Assembly: GCF_050699935.1 (NCBI RefSeq)
Contig: NZ_JBOHGB010000018.1
Span: 10,446-74,445, forward strand
Length of the DNA stretch: 64,000 bases
From: Actinophytocola sp050699935
GTDB taxonomy: Bacteria; Actinomycetota; Actinomycetes; Mycobacteriales; Pseudonocardiaceae
Direction of reading: 5' to 3'
Shown here: positions 1-7,300 of the stretch, piece by piece
Numbering within the stretch: position 1 is the first letter of the stretch
How the letters are laid out: each line of letters begins with the position of its first letter
The notes under the pieces: model-generated
What the model was told of the DNA's origin: nothing
What the model saw: only the letters and a program-made list of their open reading frames with translations
Database searches by the model: none
Translations under genes and position numbers: made by a program

Positions 1-756
1 CCGACCTGCCACTACGTCATGGGCGGCGTCGAGGTCGACCCGGACACCGCGTCCTCGGTCGTGCCGGGGCTGTTCGCGGCCGGTGAGGTCGCCGGCGGCA
101 TGCACGGCTCCAACCGGCTGGGCGGCAACTCGCTGTCCGACCTGATCGTGTTCGGCCGTCGCGCGGGCCTCGGCGCAGCCGAGTACGTGGACTCCCTCGA
201 GCAGCGGCCCGGGCTGTCGCAGTCCGATGTGGACGCCGCGGCCAGCCGTGCGGTCGCGCCGTTCGACTGGCCGGCCCACGGCCAGGCGGAGAACCCGTAC
301 ACCATCCACTCCGAGCTCCAGCAGTCGATGAACGACCTCGTCGGCATCATCCGCAAGGAGGAGGAGATCCAGCAGGCGCTCAACAAGCTCGTCGAGCTCA
401 AGGAGCGGGTCCGCAGCGTGGCCATCGAGGGCCGCCGCGAGTTCAACCCCGGCTGGCACCTCGCGCTCGACCTGCGCAACATGCTGCTGGTCAGCGAGTG
501 CGTCGCGCGTGCTGCCCTGCTGCGGACCGAGAGCCGCGGTGGGCACACCCGCGACGACTACCCCGGCATGGACGCCCAGTGGCGCAACAAGCTGCTGGTC
601 TGTTCGTCCACACCGGACGGCAAGGAGGCGGCGGTGACGCCGAAGGCGCAGGAGCCGATGCGGGAGGACCTGCTGGAGCTCTTCGAGCTCACCGAGCTCG
701 AGAAGTACTACACCGACGAGGAGCTGGCAGCGCACTCGGGGAGGGCCGGAAAGTGA
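1..756 (+). CDS. sdhA: succinate dehydrogenase/fumarate reductase flavoprotein subunit (3' part)
   Basis: The gene enters from the left edge; only the last 251 codons are present. The fragment holds the C-terminal part of the FAD subunit that oxidises succinate (or reduces fumarate) in the membrane complex. The FAD-proximal motif GLFAAGEVAGGMHGSNRLGG is at residues 24-43 of the fragment and the family's RTESRGGHTRDDYP motif at about 175-188. The stop overlaps the GTG start of the iron-sulfur subunit gene by 4 bases, so the two are translationally coupled. The sequence resembles the Sdh1 type of actinobacteria (Rv0248c-like) rather than the classic SdhCDAB operon, but the N-terminus and any membrane-anchor gene lie outside the window. 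Confidence 0.93.
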   Translation, partial: PTCHYVMGGVEVDPDTASSVVPGLFAAGEVAGGMHGSNRLGGNSLSDLIVFGRRAGLGAAEYVDSLEQRPGLSQSDVDAAASRAVAPFDWPAHGQAENPYTIHSELQQSMNDLVGIIRKEEEIQQALNKLVELKERVRSVAIEGRREFNPGWHLALDLRNMLLVSECVARAALLRTESRGGHTRDDYPGMDAQWRNKLLVCSSTPDGKEAAVTPKAQEPMREDLLELFELTELEKYYTDEELAAHSGRAGK

Positions 757-1514
757 GTTACAAGGCCAACTTCAAGGTCTGGCGGGGTGACGACGAGTCC
801 GGCGAGCTGCGGGACTACATCGTCGAGGTGAACGAGGGCGAGGTCGTCCTCGACATCATCCACCGGCTGCAGGCCACCCAGACACCCGACCTCGCCGTCC
901 GCTGGAACTGCAAGGCCGGCAAGTGCGGCTCCTGCTCCGCGGAGATCAACGGCACGCCGAGGCTGCTCTGCATGACCCGGATGTCGGTGTTCAGCGAGGA
1001 CGAGATCATCACGGTCACGCCGCTGCGCACCTTCCCCGTCGTCCGCGACCTCGTGACCGACGTGTCGTACAACTACGAGAAGGCACGCGAGATCCCCTCG
1101 TTCGCCCCGCCGGAGGGCGTCGGGCTCGGCGAGTACCGGATGATGCAGCAGGACGTCGAGCGCTCGCAGGAGTTCCGCAAGTGCATCGAGTGCTTCCTGT
1201 GCCAGAACACCTGCCACGTCATCCGTGACCACGAGGAGAACAAGGAGCACTTCGCCGGGCCGCGCTACCTCATGCGTGTGGCCGAGCTGGAGATGCACCC
1301 GCTGGACTCCGCGGACCGGGTCCGCGACGCGCAGGAGGAGCACGGCCTCGGCTACTGCAACATCACCAAGTGCTGCACCGAGGTGTGCCCCGAGCACATC
1401 AAGATCACCGACAACGCGCTGATCCCGATGAAGGAACGCGTCGCCGACCGCAAGTACGACCCGATCGTGTGGCTCGGCAACCAGTTGTTCCGCCGCGGCA
1501 GCAAGAAACGCTAG
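753..1514 (+). CDS. sdhB: succinate dehydrogenase/fumarate reductase iron-sulfur subunit
   Basis: 253 residues, the expected length for the electron-transfer subunit linking the flavoprotein to the quinone site. A [2Fe-2S] ferredoxin domain has ligands Cys53, Cys58, Cys61 and Cys73. A second domain carries the cluster motif Cys144/147/150/154 and a further set in CNITKCCTEVCPEH near residues 200-212, for the [4Fe-4S] and [3Fe-4S] centres. The GTG start at 753 forms a GTGA overlap with the flavoprotein stop; an ATG further upstream would run far into that gene and was rejected. A strong hairpin follows 17 bases after the stop. Confidence 0.94.
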   Translation: MSYKANFKVWRGDDESGELRDYIVEVNEGEVVLDIIHRLQATQTPDLAVRWNCKAGKCGSCSAEINGTPRLLCMTRMSVFSEDEIITVTPLRTFPVVRDLVTDVSYNYEKAREIPSFAPPEGVGLGEYRMMQQDVERSQEFRKCIECFLCQNTCHVIRDHEENKEHFAGPRYLMRVAELEMHPLDSADRVRDAQEEHGLGYCNITKCCTEVCPEHIKITDNALIPMKERVADRKYDPIVWLGNQLFRRGSKKR

Positions 1515-1531
1515 TCCACACCGGACGAACG

Positions 1532-1562
1532 ACGAGGGCGCCCCCGGCAGGGGCGCCCTCGT
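1532..1562. terminator. bidirectional hairpin between convergent sdhB and gluD
   Basis: Perfect 12-bp inverted repeat (1532-1543 with 1551-1562, core ACGAGGGCGCCC) with a 7-base loop. It lies between two convergent stops, so it can serve both strands. There is a short T-rich stretch (gttcgtgtttc) on the plus side but no long U-tract, as usual in actinobacteria. Confidence 0.75.
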
Positions 1563-1583
1563 TCGTGTTTCGGATGGTTCTGC

Positions 1584-2498
1584 TCAGGTGGCCCGGCCCG
1601 TCTGCTGGTCGGTCATGGCCATCCCGGGCGCCTGCTCCTCGATCATCTCGGCGCCGAGCACCGCGCCGGTGCCCTTCTTGCGCCGCCGCATCCGCTTCTC
1701 CAGCCAGTTGGCGAACAAGCTCAGCAGCGAGTTGACGATGATGAAGAGCACGGCGATGACGACCAGCGTGGCGATCGTGTTGGCGCCGTAGAAGGACGCC
1801 GCCGGGCGCGCCTGGTTGATCAGCTCGCCGAAGCCCAGCAGCGCGCCGCCGAGCGCGGTGTCCTTCACGATGACCACCAGCTGGCTCACGATCGCCGGCA
1901 GCATCGCGGTGACCGCCTGTGGCAGCAGCACGTTGGTCATCAGCTGGCCCTTGCGCATGCCGACCGCGAGCGCGGCCTCCGTCTGACCCTTGGGCAGCGA
2001 CAGGATGCCGGCCCGGACCACCTCGGCGAGCACCGACGCGTTGTAGATCACCAGGCCGGTGACCACCGCGTACAGCGGGCGGATGTCCCGGTCGATGTCG
2101 GTGAACAGCGCGTACGCCTCGTTGGCGAAGAACATCAGCAGCAGCACCGGGATGGCGCGGAAGAACTCCACGATCGCGCCGGCGGTCTTGGCGACCCACG
2201 GGTGGACGGACAGCCGCGCGATGCCGAATAGTGCGCCGACCGGCAGTGCGATCAGCACCGCGAGGCCGGCCGCCTTGAGGGTGTTGAGCAGCCCTGGCAG
2301 CAGGTACGTGGTCCAGGACTCGGTACCGGCGAGATACGGGCTCCACTTCTCCCAGTCGAGCTGGTTGTTGTCGTTCATCGTGTCGAGCACCCACCACACC
2401 ACGGCGGCGAGCACGACGACGAACAGGACCGCGTAGGCCGCGTTGCGCTTCCTGGTCCTGGGGCCCGGCGCGTCGAAGAGAACCGAGGGCGCGCTCAC
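1584..2498 (-). CDS. gluD: glutamate ABC transporter permease GluD-like
   Basis: 304 residues. Inner-membrane permease of the polar amino acid (HisM/GlnP) family. It has an N-terminal cytoplasmic stretch, a first membrane span near residues 20-40, then the permease domain with the family coupling-loop region (EVVRAGILSLPKGQTEAALAVG). The chosen start is GTG at 2498, which overlaps the gluC stop as GTGA; the ATG ten codons upstream lies wholly inside gluC. It is the last gene of gluABCD (ATPase, binding protein, two permeases), like the Corynebacterium glutamicum glutamate importer. The substrate is inferred from operon order and similarity, not proven by sequence. Confidence 0.88.
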   Translation of the reverse strand: MSAPSVLFDAPGPRTRKRNAAYAVLFVVVLAAVVWWVLDTMNDNNQLDWEKWSPYLAGTESWTTYLLPGLLNTLKAAGLAVLIALPVGALFGIARLSVHPWVAKTAGAIVEFFRAIPVLLLMFFANEAYALFTDIDRDIRPLYAVVTGLVIYNASVLAEVVRAGILSLPKGQTEAALAVGMRKGQLMTNVLLPQAVTAMLPAIVSQLVVIVKDTALGGALLGFGELINQARPAASFYGANTIATLVVIAVLFIIVNSLLSLFANWLEKRMRRRKKGTGAVLGAEMIEEQAPGMAMTDQQTGRAT

Positions 2499-3166
2499 CG
2501 TTTCACCGCCGCCTTCTTGGCCACCCAACCGAGCAGTAGCCCGGTCGGCAGGGTCAGGATCACGAAGCCGAGCGCGAAGATCGCCGCGACCAGGAAGATC
2601 GCGTCGCTCTCGTTCTCGATCATCTCCTTCATCAGCAGCGCCGCCTCGGCCACGCCGATCGCGGCGGCCACCGTGGTGTTCTTGGTGAGCGCGATCAGCA
2701 CGCTGGCCAGTGGGGCGATGACCGAGCGGAACGCCTGCGGCAGCACGATGATCCGCAGCACCTGGCTGAAGCTCAGGCCCAATGCCCGGGCGGCCTCGGC
2801 CTGGCCGACCGGCACGGTGTTGATGCCCGCGCGCAGCGACTCGCAGACGAAGGTCGAGGTGTAGGCGATGAAGCCGAGCACCGCGAGCCGGAAGTTGATC
2901 TGCTCGAAGTCCTCACCGGCGAGCGTCATGCCCAGCGTCTGGTTGAGTCCGAGCGAGCAGGCCACGATGATCACTGTCAGCGGCGTGTTCCGGACGATGT
3001 TGATGTACGCCGTGCCGAACGCGCGCATGATCGGTACCGGGCTGACCCGCATCCCGACGAGGATCGTGCCCCAGATCAGCGAGCCGATGGCCGAGAGCAC
3101 CGTCAGCTGCAAGGTTATCCAGAACGCCCCGAGGACGTCGTAGTCCTGGCTGAAGAAGTCGAACAC
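2495..3166 (-). CDS. gluC: glutamate ABC transporter permease GluC-like
   Basis: 223 residues, the short permease partner of GluD. About five hydrophobic segments are visible, and the coupling motif CESLRAGINTVPVGQAEAAR is in the loop that docks on the ATPase. It follows gluB after a 90-base gap containing an 11-bp-stem hairpin, and overlaps gluD by 4 bases. The ATG at 3166 is followed directly by the typical MFDFF N-terminus of this permease group. Expected to form the membrane channel as a heterodimer with GluD. Confidence 0.88.
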   Translation of the reverse strand: MFDFFSQDYDVLGAFWITLQLTVLSAIGSLIWGTILVGMRVSPVPIMRAFGTAYINIVRNTPLTVIIVACSLGLNQTLGMTLAGEDFEQINFRLAVLGFIAYTSTFVCESLRAGINTVPVGQAEAARALGLSFSQVLRIIVLPQAFRSVIAPLASVLIALTKNTTVAAAIGVAEAALLMKEMIENESDAIFLVAAIFALGFVILTLPTGLLLGWVAKKAAVKR

Positions 3167-3193
3167 GGTCTATCGCACCCTCGCCCATGTGAG

Positions 3194-3228
3194 GCGGTGG
3201 CGCGCCGCTTCGCACGACGCGCCACCGC
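3194..3228 (-). terminator. intra-operon hairpin between gluB and gluC
   Basis: Perfect 11-bp stem (3194-3204 with 3218-3228; GCGGTGGCGCG and its complement), 13-base loop. It sits just after the solute-binding-protein gene and before the permease genes. Hairpins in this place commonly act as partial terminators or 3'-end stabilisers, so that binding protein exceeds permease. The function is inferred; the structure is directly visible. Confidence 0.6.
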
Positions 3229-3255
3229 GTGTCTCGACCGGCAGACCGAGCCGGT

Positions 3256-4098
3256 TTACTTCTCGGTGATCTCCGGCGGTTCCGGCACCTCGAAGCCGGC
3301 CGGACCCAGGTGCGTCTCGACCGCGTCGGCCCACGCGCCGTCGTCGAACATCTTCTGGATTGCGGCGTTGACGTCGTCGCGCAACTCGGTGTTGCCCTTC
3401 TCCAGGCCGACACCGTAGTTCTCGTCGCTGAAACCCTCACCAACGAGCTTGAACTTGCCCTCGTTCGCGGCCGCGAGGCCGGCGAGGATCGTGTCGTCGG
3501 TGGTGATGGCGTCGACCGCGCCGCTCTCCAGGCCGGAGATGCACTCCGAGTAGCCGCCGTACTCCTGCAGGTCGGTCTGCGCGGAGTACTCGTCCTTCAC
3601 CCGCTGGGCGGAGGTGGAGCCGGTGACCGAGCACAGCTTCTTGCCGTTCATCGCGTCCGGCCCGGTGATCGAGCTGTCGTCCGCGCGGACCAGCAGGTCC
3701 TGGTGGGCGATGAAGTACGGGCCGGCGAAGTCGACCTCCTGCTTGCGCTCGTCGGTGATCGAGTACGTGGCGACGACGATGTCGACGTCACCACGCTTGA
3801 TCAGGTTCTCGCGCTCGGCGGACGGGGCCTCCACCCATTCGATGTTGTTCGCCTCGACGCCGAGCTCCTTGGCGATGTAGGTCGCCACGTCCACGTCGAA
3901 GCCTTCGTAGCCGTCCGGTGTCTTCTGTCCAAGGCCCGGCTGGTCGAACTTGATGCCGATGGTCAACGACTCGGCGCCGCCGCCACCGTCGCCACCGCTG
4001 CCGCCGCCTCCGTCTTCGTTGCCGCTGCCGCAGGCCGCGAGCGCGAGGCCGGCCGCTGCGGCGATCGCACTCGCACGCAGTACTCGGCTGAACCGCAT
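3256..4098 (-). CDS. gluB: glutamate-binding lipoprotein of ABC importer
   Basis: 280 residues. Signal peptide with a lipobox LALAAC (Cys23 becomes the lipidated N-terminus), then a Gly/Ser-rich linker, then an SBP_bac_3 periplasmic-binding-protein fold with the family opening SLTIGIKFDQPG. It should bind glutamate at the outer face of the membrane and pass it to GluCD. The ATG at 4098 has a good ribosome site (GGAAGGGA) 5 bases upstream. It is 65 bases downstream of gluA and is followed by a hairpin before gluC. Confidence 0.9.
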   Translation of the reverse strand: MRFSRVLRASAIAAAAGLALAACGSGNEDGGGGSGGDGGGGAESLTIGIKFDQPGLGQKTPDGYEGFDVDVATYIAKELGVEANNIEWVEAPSAERENLIKRGDVDIVVATYSITDERKQEVDFAGPYFIAHQDLLVRADDSSITGPDAMNGKKLCSVTGSTSAQRVKDEYSAQTDLQEYGGYSECISGLESGAVDAITTDDTILAGLAAANEGKFKLVGEGFSDENYGVGLEKGNTELRDDVNAAIQKMFDDGAWADAVETHLGPAGFEVPEPPEITEK

Positions 4099-4163
4099 GT
4101 CGTCCCTTCCGATCTGTCCACCCGCGCCACGTCCGTGACACGGGCCCCGACTTTCGTGTGTAC

Positions 4164-4919
4164 TCAGTGAGTCAGGATCTTGCTGAGGAAGTCCTTGGCC
4201 CGCGCCGACTTCGGCGCGGAGAAGAACTCGTTCGGTGTGGCGTCCTCCACGATCTCGCCGTCGGACATGAAAAGCACCCGGTTCGCGGCGTTGCGGGCGA
4301 AGCCCATCTCGTGGGTCACCACGAGCATTGTCATACCGTCCTTGGCGAGTGTGCTCATCACGTCGAGCACCTCGTTGATCATCTCGGGGTCGAGCGCCGA
4401 GGTCGGCTCGTCGAACAGCATGACCTTGGGCCGCATGGCCAGGGCGCGGGCGATCGCCGCGCGCTGCTGCTGGCCACCGGAGAGCTGGGCCGGGTACTTG
4501 TCCGCCTGGTTGGCGATGCCGACCCGCTCGAGCAGCTCCATCGCGGTGCGACGGGCATCGGCCCTCTGCGTCTTGCGCACCTTGACCGGGGCGAGCATCA
4601 CGTTGTCGACGATCGTCTTGTGCGCGAACAGGTTGAACGACTGGAACACCATGCCGACGTCCGCGCGCAGGCTGGCGAGCTCGCGGCCCTCGGCGGGCAG
4701 CGGCTTGCCGTCGATCTCGATGTCGCCGGAGTCGATCGGCTCCAGGCGGTTGATCGCCCGGCACAGCGTGGACTTTCCGGAGCCAGACGGGCCCAGCACG
4801 ATGACGACCTGGCCGCTAGGTACCTCGATCGTGATGTTCTTCAGTACGTGGAGCGGCCCGAAGTACTTGTCCACCTCGACCATCCGGATCATCGGTGGTG
4901 CGGTGTTCGCTTCGGTCAT
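4164..4919 (-). CDS. gluA: glutamate ABC transporter ATP-binding protein
   Basis: 251 residues, one complete ABC ATPase domain of the polar amino acid (GlnQ/HisP) family. Visible motifs are Walker A GPSGSGKST, the signature LSGGQQQRAAIARAL, Walker B VMLFDEPTSALD and switch His in VVTHE. The ATG at 4919 has GGAGG 5 bases upstream on the coding strand; a start 12 codons earlier has no such site. It is the first gene of the gluABCD operon, divergent from miaB across 151 bases. Confidence 0.93.
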   Translation of the reverse strand: MTEANTAPPMIRMVEVDKYFGPLHVLKNITIEVPSGQVVIVLGPSGSGKSTLCRAINRLEPIDSGDIEIDGKPLPAEGRELASLRADVGMVFQSFNLFAHKTIVDNVMLAPVKVRKTQRADARRTAMELLERVGIANQADKYPAQLSGGQQQRAAIARALAMRPKVMLFDEPTSALDPEMINEVLDVMSTLAKDGMTMLVVTHEMGFARNAANRVLFMSDGEIVEDATPNEFFSAPKSARAKDFLSKILTH

Positions 4920-5070
4920 CAATCCTCCACGCGAGCGTGATCGGCTGCAGGCCATCGAGACTCTAGCGGCCGGTTATTGGGCGAAACCTACCGCTCCTCC
5001 GTGCCCGGTTCATGCCGGTTGGACCACACCCAAGGTTTCAACTCGGTCACGCGTACGCTCGGGGGCTGAG
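4920..5070. promoter_or_regulatory. divergent promoter region for gluABCD and miaB
   Basis: 151 bases between the divergent gluA and miaB starts, so promoters for both must lie here. A TAGAGT hexamer (complement of 4960-4965) fits an actinobacterial -10 (TANNNT) for gluA, but no convincing -35 is seen at the right distance. For miaB a TTGGAC near 5019 is a possible -35 with no clear -10. No GlnR-type operator was recognised. Confidence 0.4.
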
Positions 5071-6555
5071 ATGAGCACACGCACCTACCAGGTCCGCACG
5101 TTCGGTTGCCAGATGAACGTGCACGATTCGGAGCGGCTGGCCGGCCTGCTCGAGGACGCGGGATACACGCCGGCCGCCGAGAGCGGCGTGCCCGACGTCG
5201 TCGTGCTCAACACCTGCGCGGTCCGGGAGAACGCCGACAACAAGCTCTACGGCAACCTCGGCCATCTGCGGCCGAAGAAGCTCGCGAACCCCGGGATGCA
5301 GATCGCGGTCGGCGGCTGCCTCGCGCAGAAGGACCGGGGTGAGATCGTCAAGCGGGCGCCGTGGGTCGACGTCGTGTTCGGCACGCACAACATCGGCTCG
5401 CTGCCGGTGCTGCTCGACCGCGCCCGGCACAACGAGCGGGCGCAGGTCGAGATCCTGGAGTCGCTCGAGGTGTTCCCCTCGACGCTGCCCGCGCGGCGCG
5501 ACTCGGCGCACTCCGGCTGGGTGTCGATCTCGGTGGGCTGCAACAACACGTGCACGTTCTGCATCGTGCCGTCCCTGCGTGGCAAGGAGAAGGACCGCCG
5601 GCCGGGTGACGTGCTGGCCGAGGTCCAGGCAATCGTCGCGGAGGGTGTCCTGGAGGTCACGCTGCTCGGTCAGAACGTGAACTCGTACGGCGTGGAGTTC
5701 GGCGACCGGCTGGCGTTCGGCAAGCTGCTGCGCGCGTGCGGCGAGGTCGACGGTCTGGAGCGGGTTCGCTTCACCTCGCCGCACCCGAAGGACTTCACCG
5801 ACGACGTCATCGCGGCGATGGCCGAGACGCCGAACGTCTGCCACCAGCTGCACATGCCGCTGCAGTCCGGCTCGGACCGGGTGCTCAAGGCGATGCGCCG
5901 GTCCTACCGGTCCACGCGGTACCTGTCGATCATCGACGAGGTGCGCGCGGCGATGCCGGACGCGGCGATCACGACCGACATCATCGTCGGCTTCCCGGGC
6001 GAGACGGAGGAGGACTTCCAGCAGACCCTGGACGTGGTCCGGGCGGCCCGGTTCTCCTCGGCGTTCACGTTCCAGTACTCCAAGCGGCCCGGTACGCCGG
6101 CGGCCGTGTTGCCCGACCAGCTGCCGAAGGAGGTCGTCCAGGAGCGCTTCGACCGGCTGATCGCGGTGCAGGAGGAGGTCTCCTGGGAGTGCAACCGTGC
6201 TTTGGTCGGCTCGACGGTCGAGGTGCTGGTGTCGACCGGCGAGGGCCGCAAGGACGCCGACACCGCGCGGATGTCCGGCCGCGGACGGGACGGCCGGCTG
6301 GTGCACTTCACCCCGTCGGGAGCCGAGGTCGACGGCTCGGTCCGGCCCGGTGACGTCGTCCACGCGACCGTCACCTACGCGGCGCCGCACCACCTCGTCG
6401 CGGACGGGCCGCTGGTCGCGCACCGGCGGACGCGCGCCGGGGACAACTTCGACGAGGGCGTGCGACCGGAGACGTCCGGGGTCGGGCTCGGGCTGCCGTC
6501 GTTCGGGCCGCCCGCGGCTCCGGCCGAACCGGTGGGTGGATGCGCGGTCCGATGA
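5071..6555 (+). CDS. miaB: tRNA-2-methylthio-N6-dimethylallyladenosine synthase MiaB
   Basis: 494 residues. Radical-SAM methylthiotransferase that adds the 2-methylthio group to i6A37 of tRNA. Order of domains: N-terminal UPF0004 domain with three cluster Cys in TFGCQMN, NTCAVREN and GGCLAQ; radical SAM motif CNNTCTFC (CxxxCxxC) near residue 157; TRAM domain at about 375-445; then a Gly/Pro-rich tail. The ATG at 5071 starts the standard MSTRTYQVRTFGCQMN. The frame is open far upstream but has no coding character there. MiaA, which makes its substrate, is encoded 3.4 kb downstream. Confidence 0.96.
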   Translation: MSTRTYQVRTFGCQMNVHDSERLAGLLEDAGYTPAAESGVPDVVVLNTCAVRENADNKLYGNLGHLRPKKLANPGMQIAVGGCLAQKDRGEIVKRAPWVDVVFGTHNIGSLPVLLDRARHNERAQVEILESLEVFPSTLPARRDSAHSGWVSISVGCNNTCTFCIVPSLRGKEKDRRPGDVLAEVQAIVAEGVLEVTLLGQNVNSYGVEFGDRLAFGKLLRACGEVDGLERVRFTSPHPKDFTDDVIAAMAETPNVCHQLHMPLQSGSDRVLKAMRRSYRSTRYLSIIDEVRAAMPDAAITTDIIVGFPGETEEDFQQTLDVVRAARFSSAFTFQYSKRPGTPAAVLPDQLPKEVVQERFDRLIAVQEEVSWECNRALVGSTVEVLVSTGEGRKDADTARMSGRGRDGRLVHFTPSGAEVDGSVRPGDVVHATVTYAAPHHLVADGPLVAHRRTRAGDNFDEGVRPETSGVGLGLPSFGPPAAPAEPVGGCAVR

Positions 6556-7079
6556 CGGGGACGACCGGTGGAGAGCCGGGCCCGCCCGACGAGCCCGACA
6601 TCGCCGGCCTGGCCGAGGAGATCGACCGCGTCGAGCGGGACGCCGAGCGGCGTGCGGCCCGGTCGGTGGACTTCGGCGGGCGAGCGTTGGTCATCTCGGT
6701 CGCGGTGTTCGTGCTGATCGTCGGGCTGATCCTGCCGTGGATGTCCGGAGCGACGGGCTACGAGGTGCTGCTGGGCACCGGTTCGGGTGACGCGGTCGGC
6801 AAGGCGAGCATGGTTCCCCGCCTGTTCGCGGCGACGTCGGTGGCGTTCGGCGTGCTGGCATCGGCGCTGGCCCTCATGACGCGGCGGTGGGTGCTCACCT
6901 GGGTGTGCGCGCTGGGCGGCTGGTTCACGTCGGTGGACGGCGTGCTGGCGATCTGGTCCCGCCAGTCCTCGCAGGGCGACATCGGCGTGGGCATGGTGAT
7001 CGCGTGGGTGGCGATGCTCGTGATCGCGACCCAGTGGTTCCGCACCGCCTGGTCCCGCCCCGACCCCACCGCCCCATAA
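6552..7079 (+). CDS. conserved four-helix membrane protein downstream of miaB (Rv2732c-like)
   Basis: 175 residues. A charged N-terminal stretch of about 45 residues precedes four predicted membrane helices (roughly 48-66, 88-106, 113-135 and 143-160). No catalytic motif is seen. The ATG at 6552 makes an ATGA overlap with the miaB stop; another in-frame ATG at 6540 is possible. Position after miaB and before the DUF349 gene matches Rv2732c in Mycobacterium, which has no assigned function. Transcribed with miaB; it ends at the 22-bp repeat array. Confidence 0.8.
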   Translation: MTGTTGGEPGPPDEPDIAGLAEEIDRVERDAERRAARSVDFGGRALVISVAVFVLIVGLILPWMSGATGYEVLLGTGSGDAVGKASMVPRLFAATSVAFGVLASALALMTRRWVLTWVCALGGWFTSVDGVLAIWSRQSSQGDIGVGMVIAWVAMLVIATQWFRTAWSRPDPTAP

Positions 7080-7080
7080 C

Positions 7081-7300
7081 CCCGCGAGTCCAACGCCCCG
7101 AACCCGCGAGTCCAACGCCCCGAACCCGCGAGTCCAACACCCCGAACCCGCGAGTCCAACGTTCGGAACCCGCGAGTCCAACGTTCGGAACCCGCGAGTC
7201 CAACGTTCGGAACCCGCGAGTTCAGCGTCGTGAATGTTGAACTCGGCGGACCAGAGCGTTGGACTCGCGGGTCTCGGGCGTTGGACTCGCGAGGTTGGGG
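7081..7300. repeat. 22-bp tandem/inverted repeat array between convergent genes
   Basis: Seven head-to-tail 22-bp units (starting 7081, 7103, 7125, 7147, 7169, 7191, 7213) share the core CCCGCGAGTCCAAC followed by a variable 8-base tail ending in GAA; the seventh is diverged. Inverted copies follow at about 7234-7250 (diverged), 7256-7271 and 7276-7291. The 16 bases at 7083-7098 pair perfectly with 7276-7291. The array fills the whole gap between two convergent stop codons. The same family recurs at 46876-47043. It could fold into long hairpins and serve as a bidirectional terminator. It is not a CRISPR: units are contiguous with no spacers. Confidence 0.95.

Noticed and set aside
7081..7300. 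CRISPR array
   Set aside because: The units are contiguous 22-mers without spacers, include inverted copies, and no cas gene is present.
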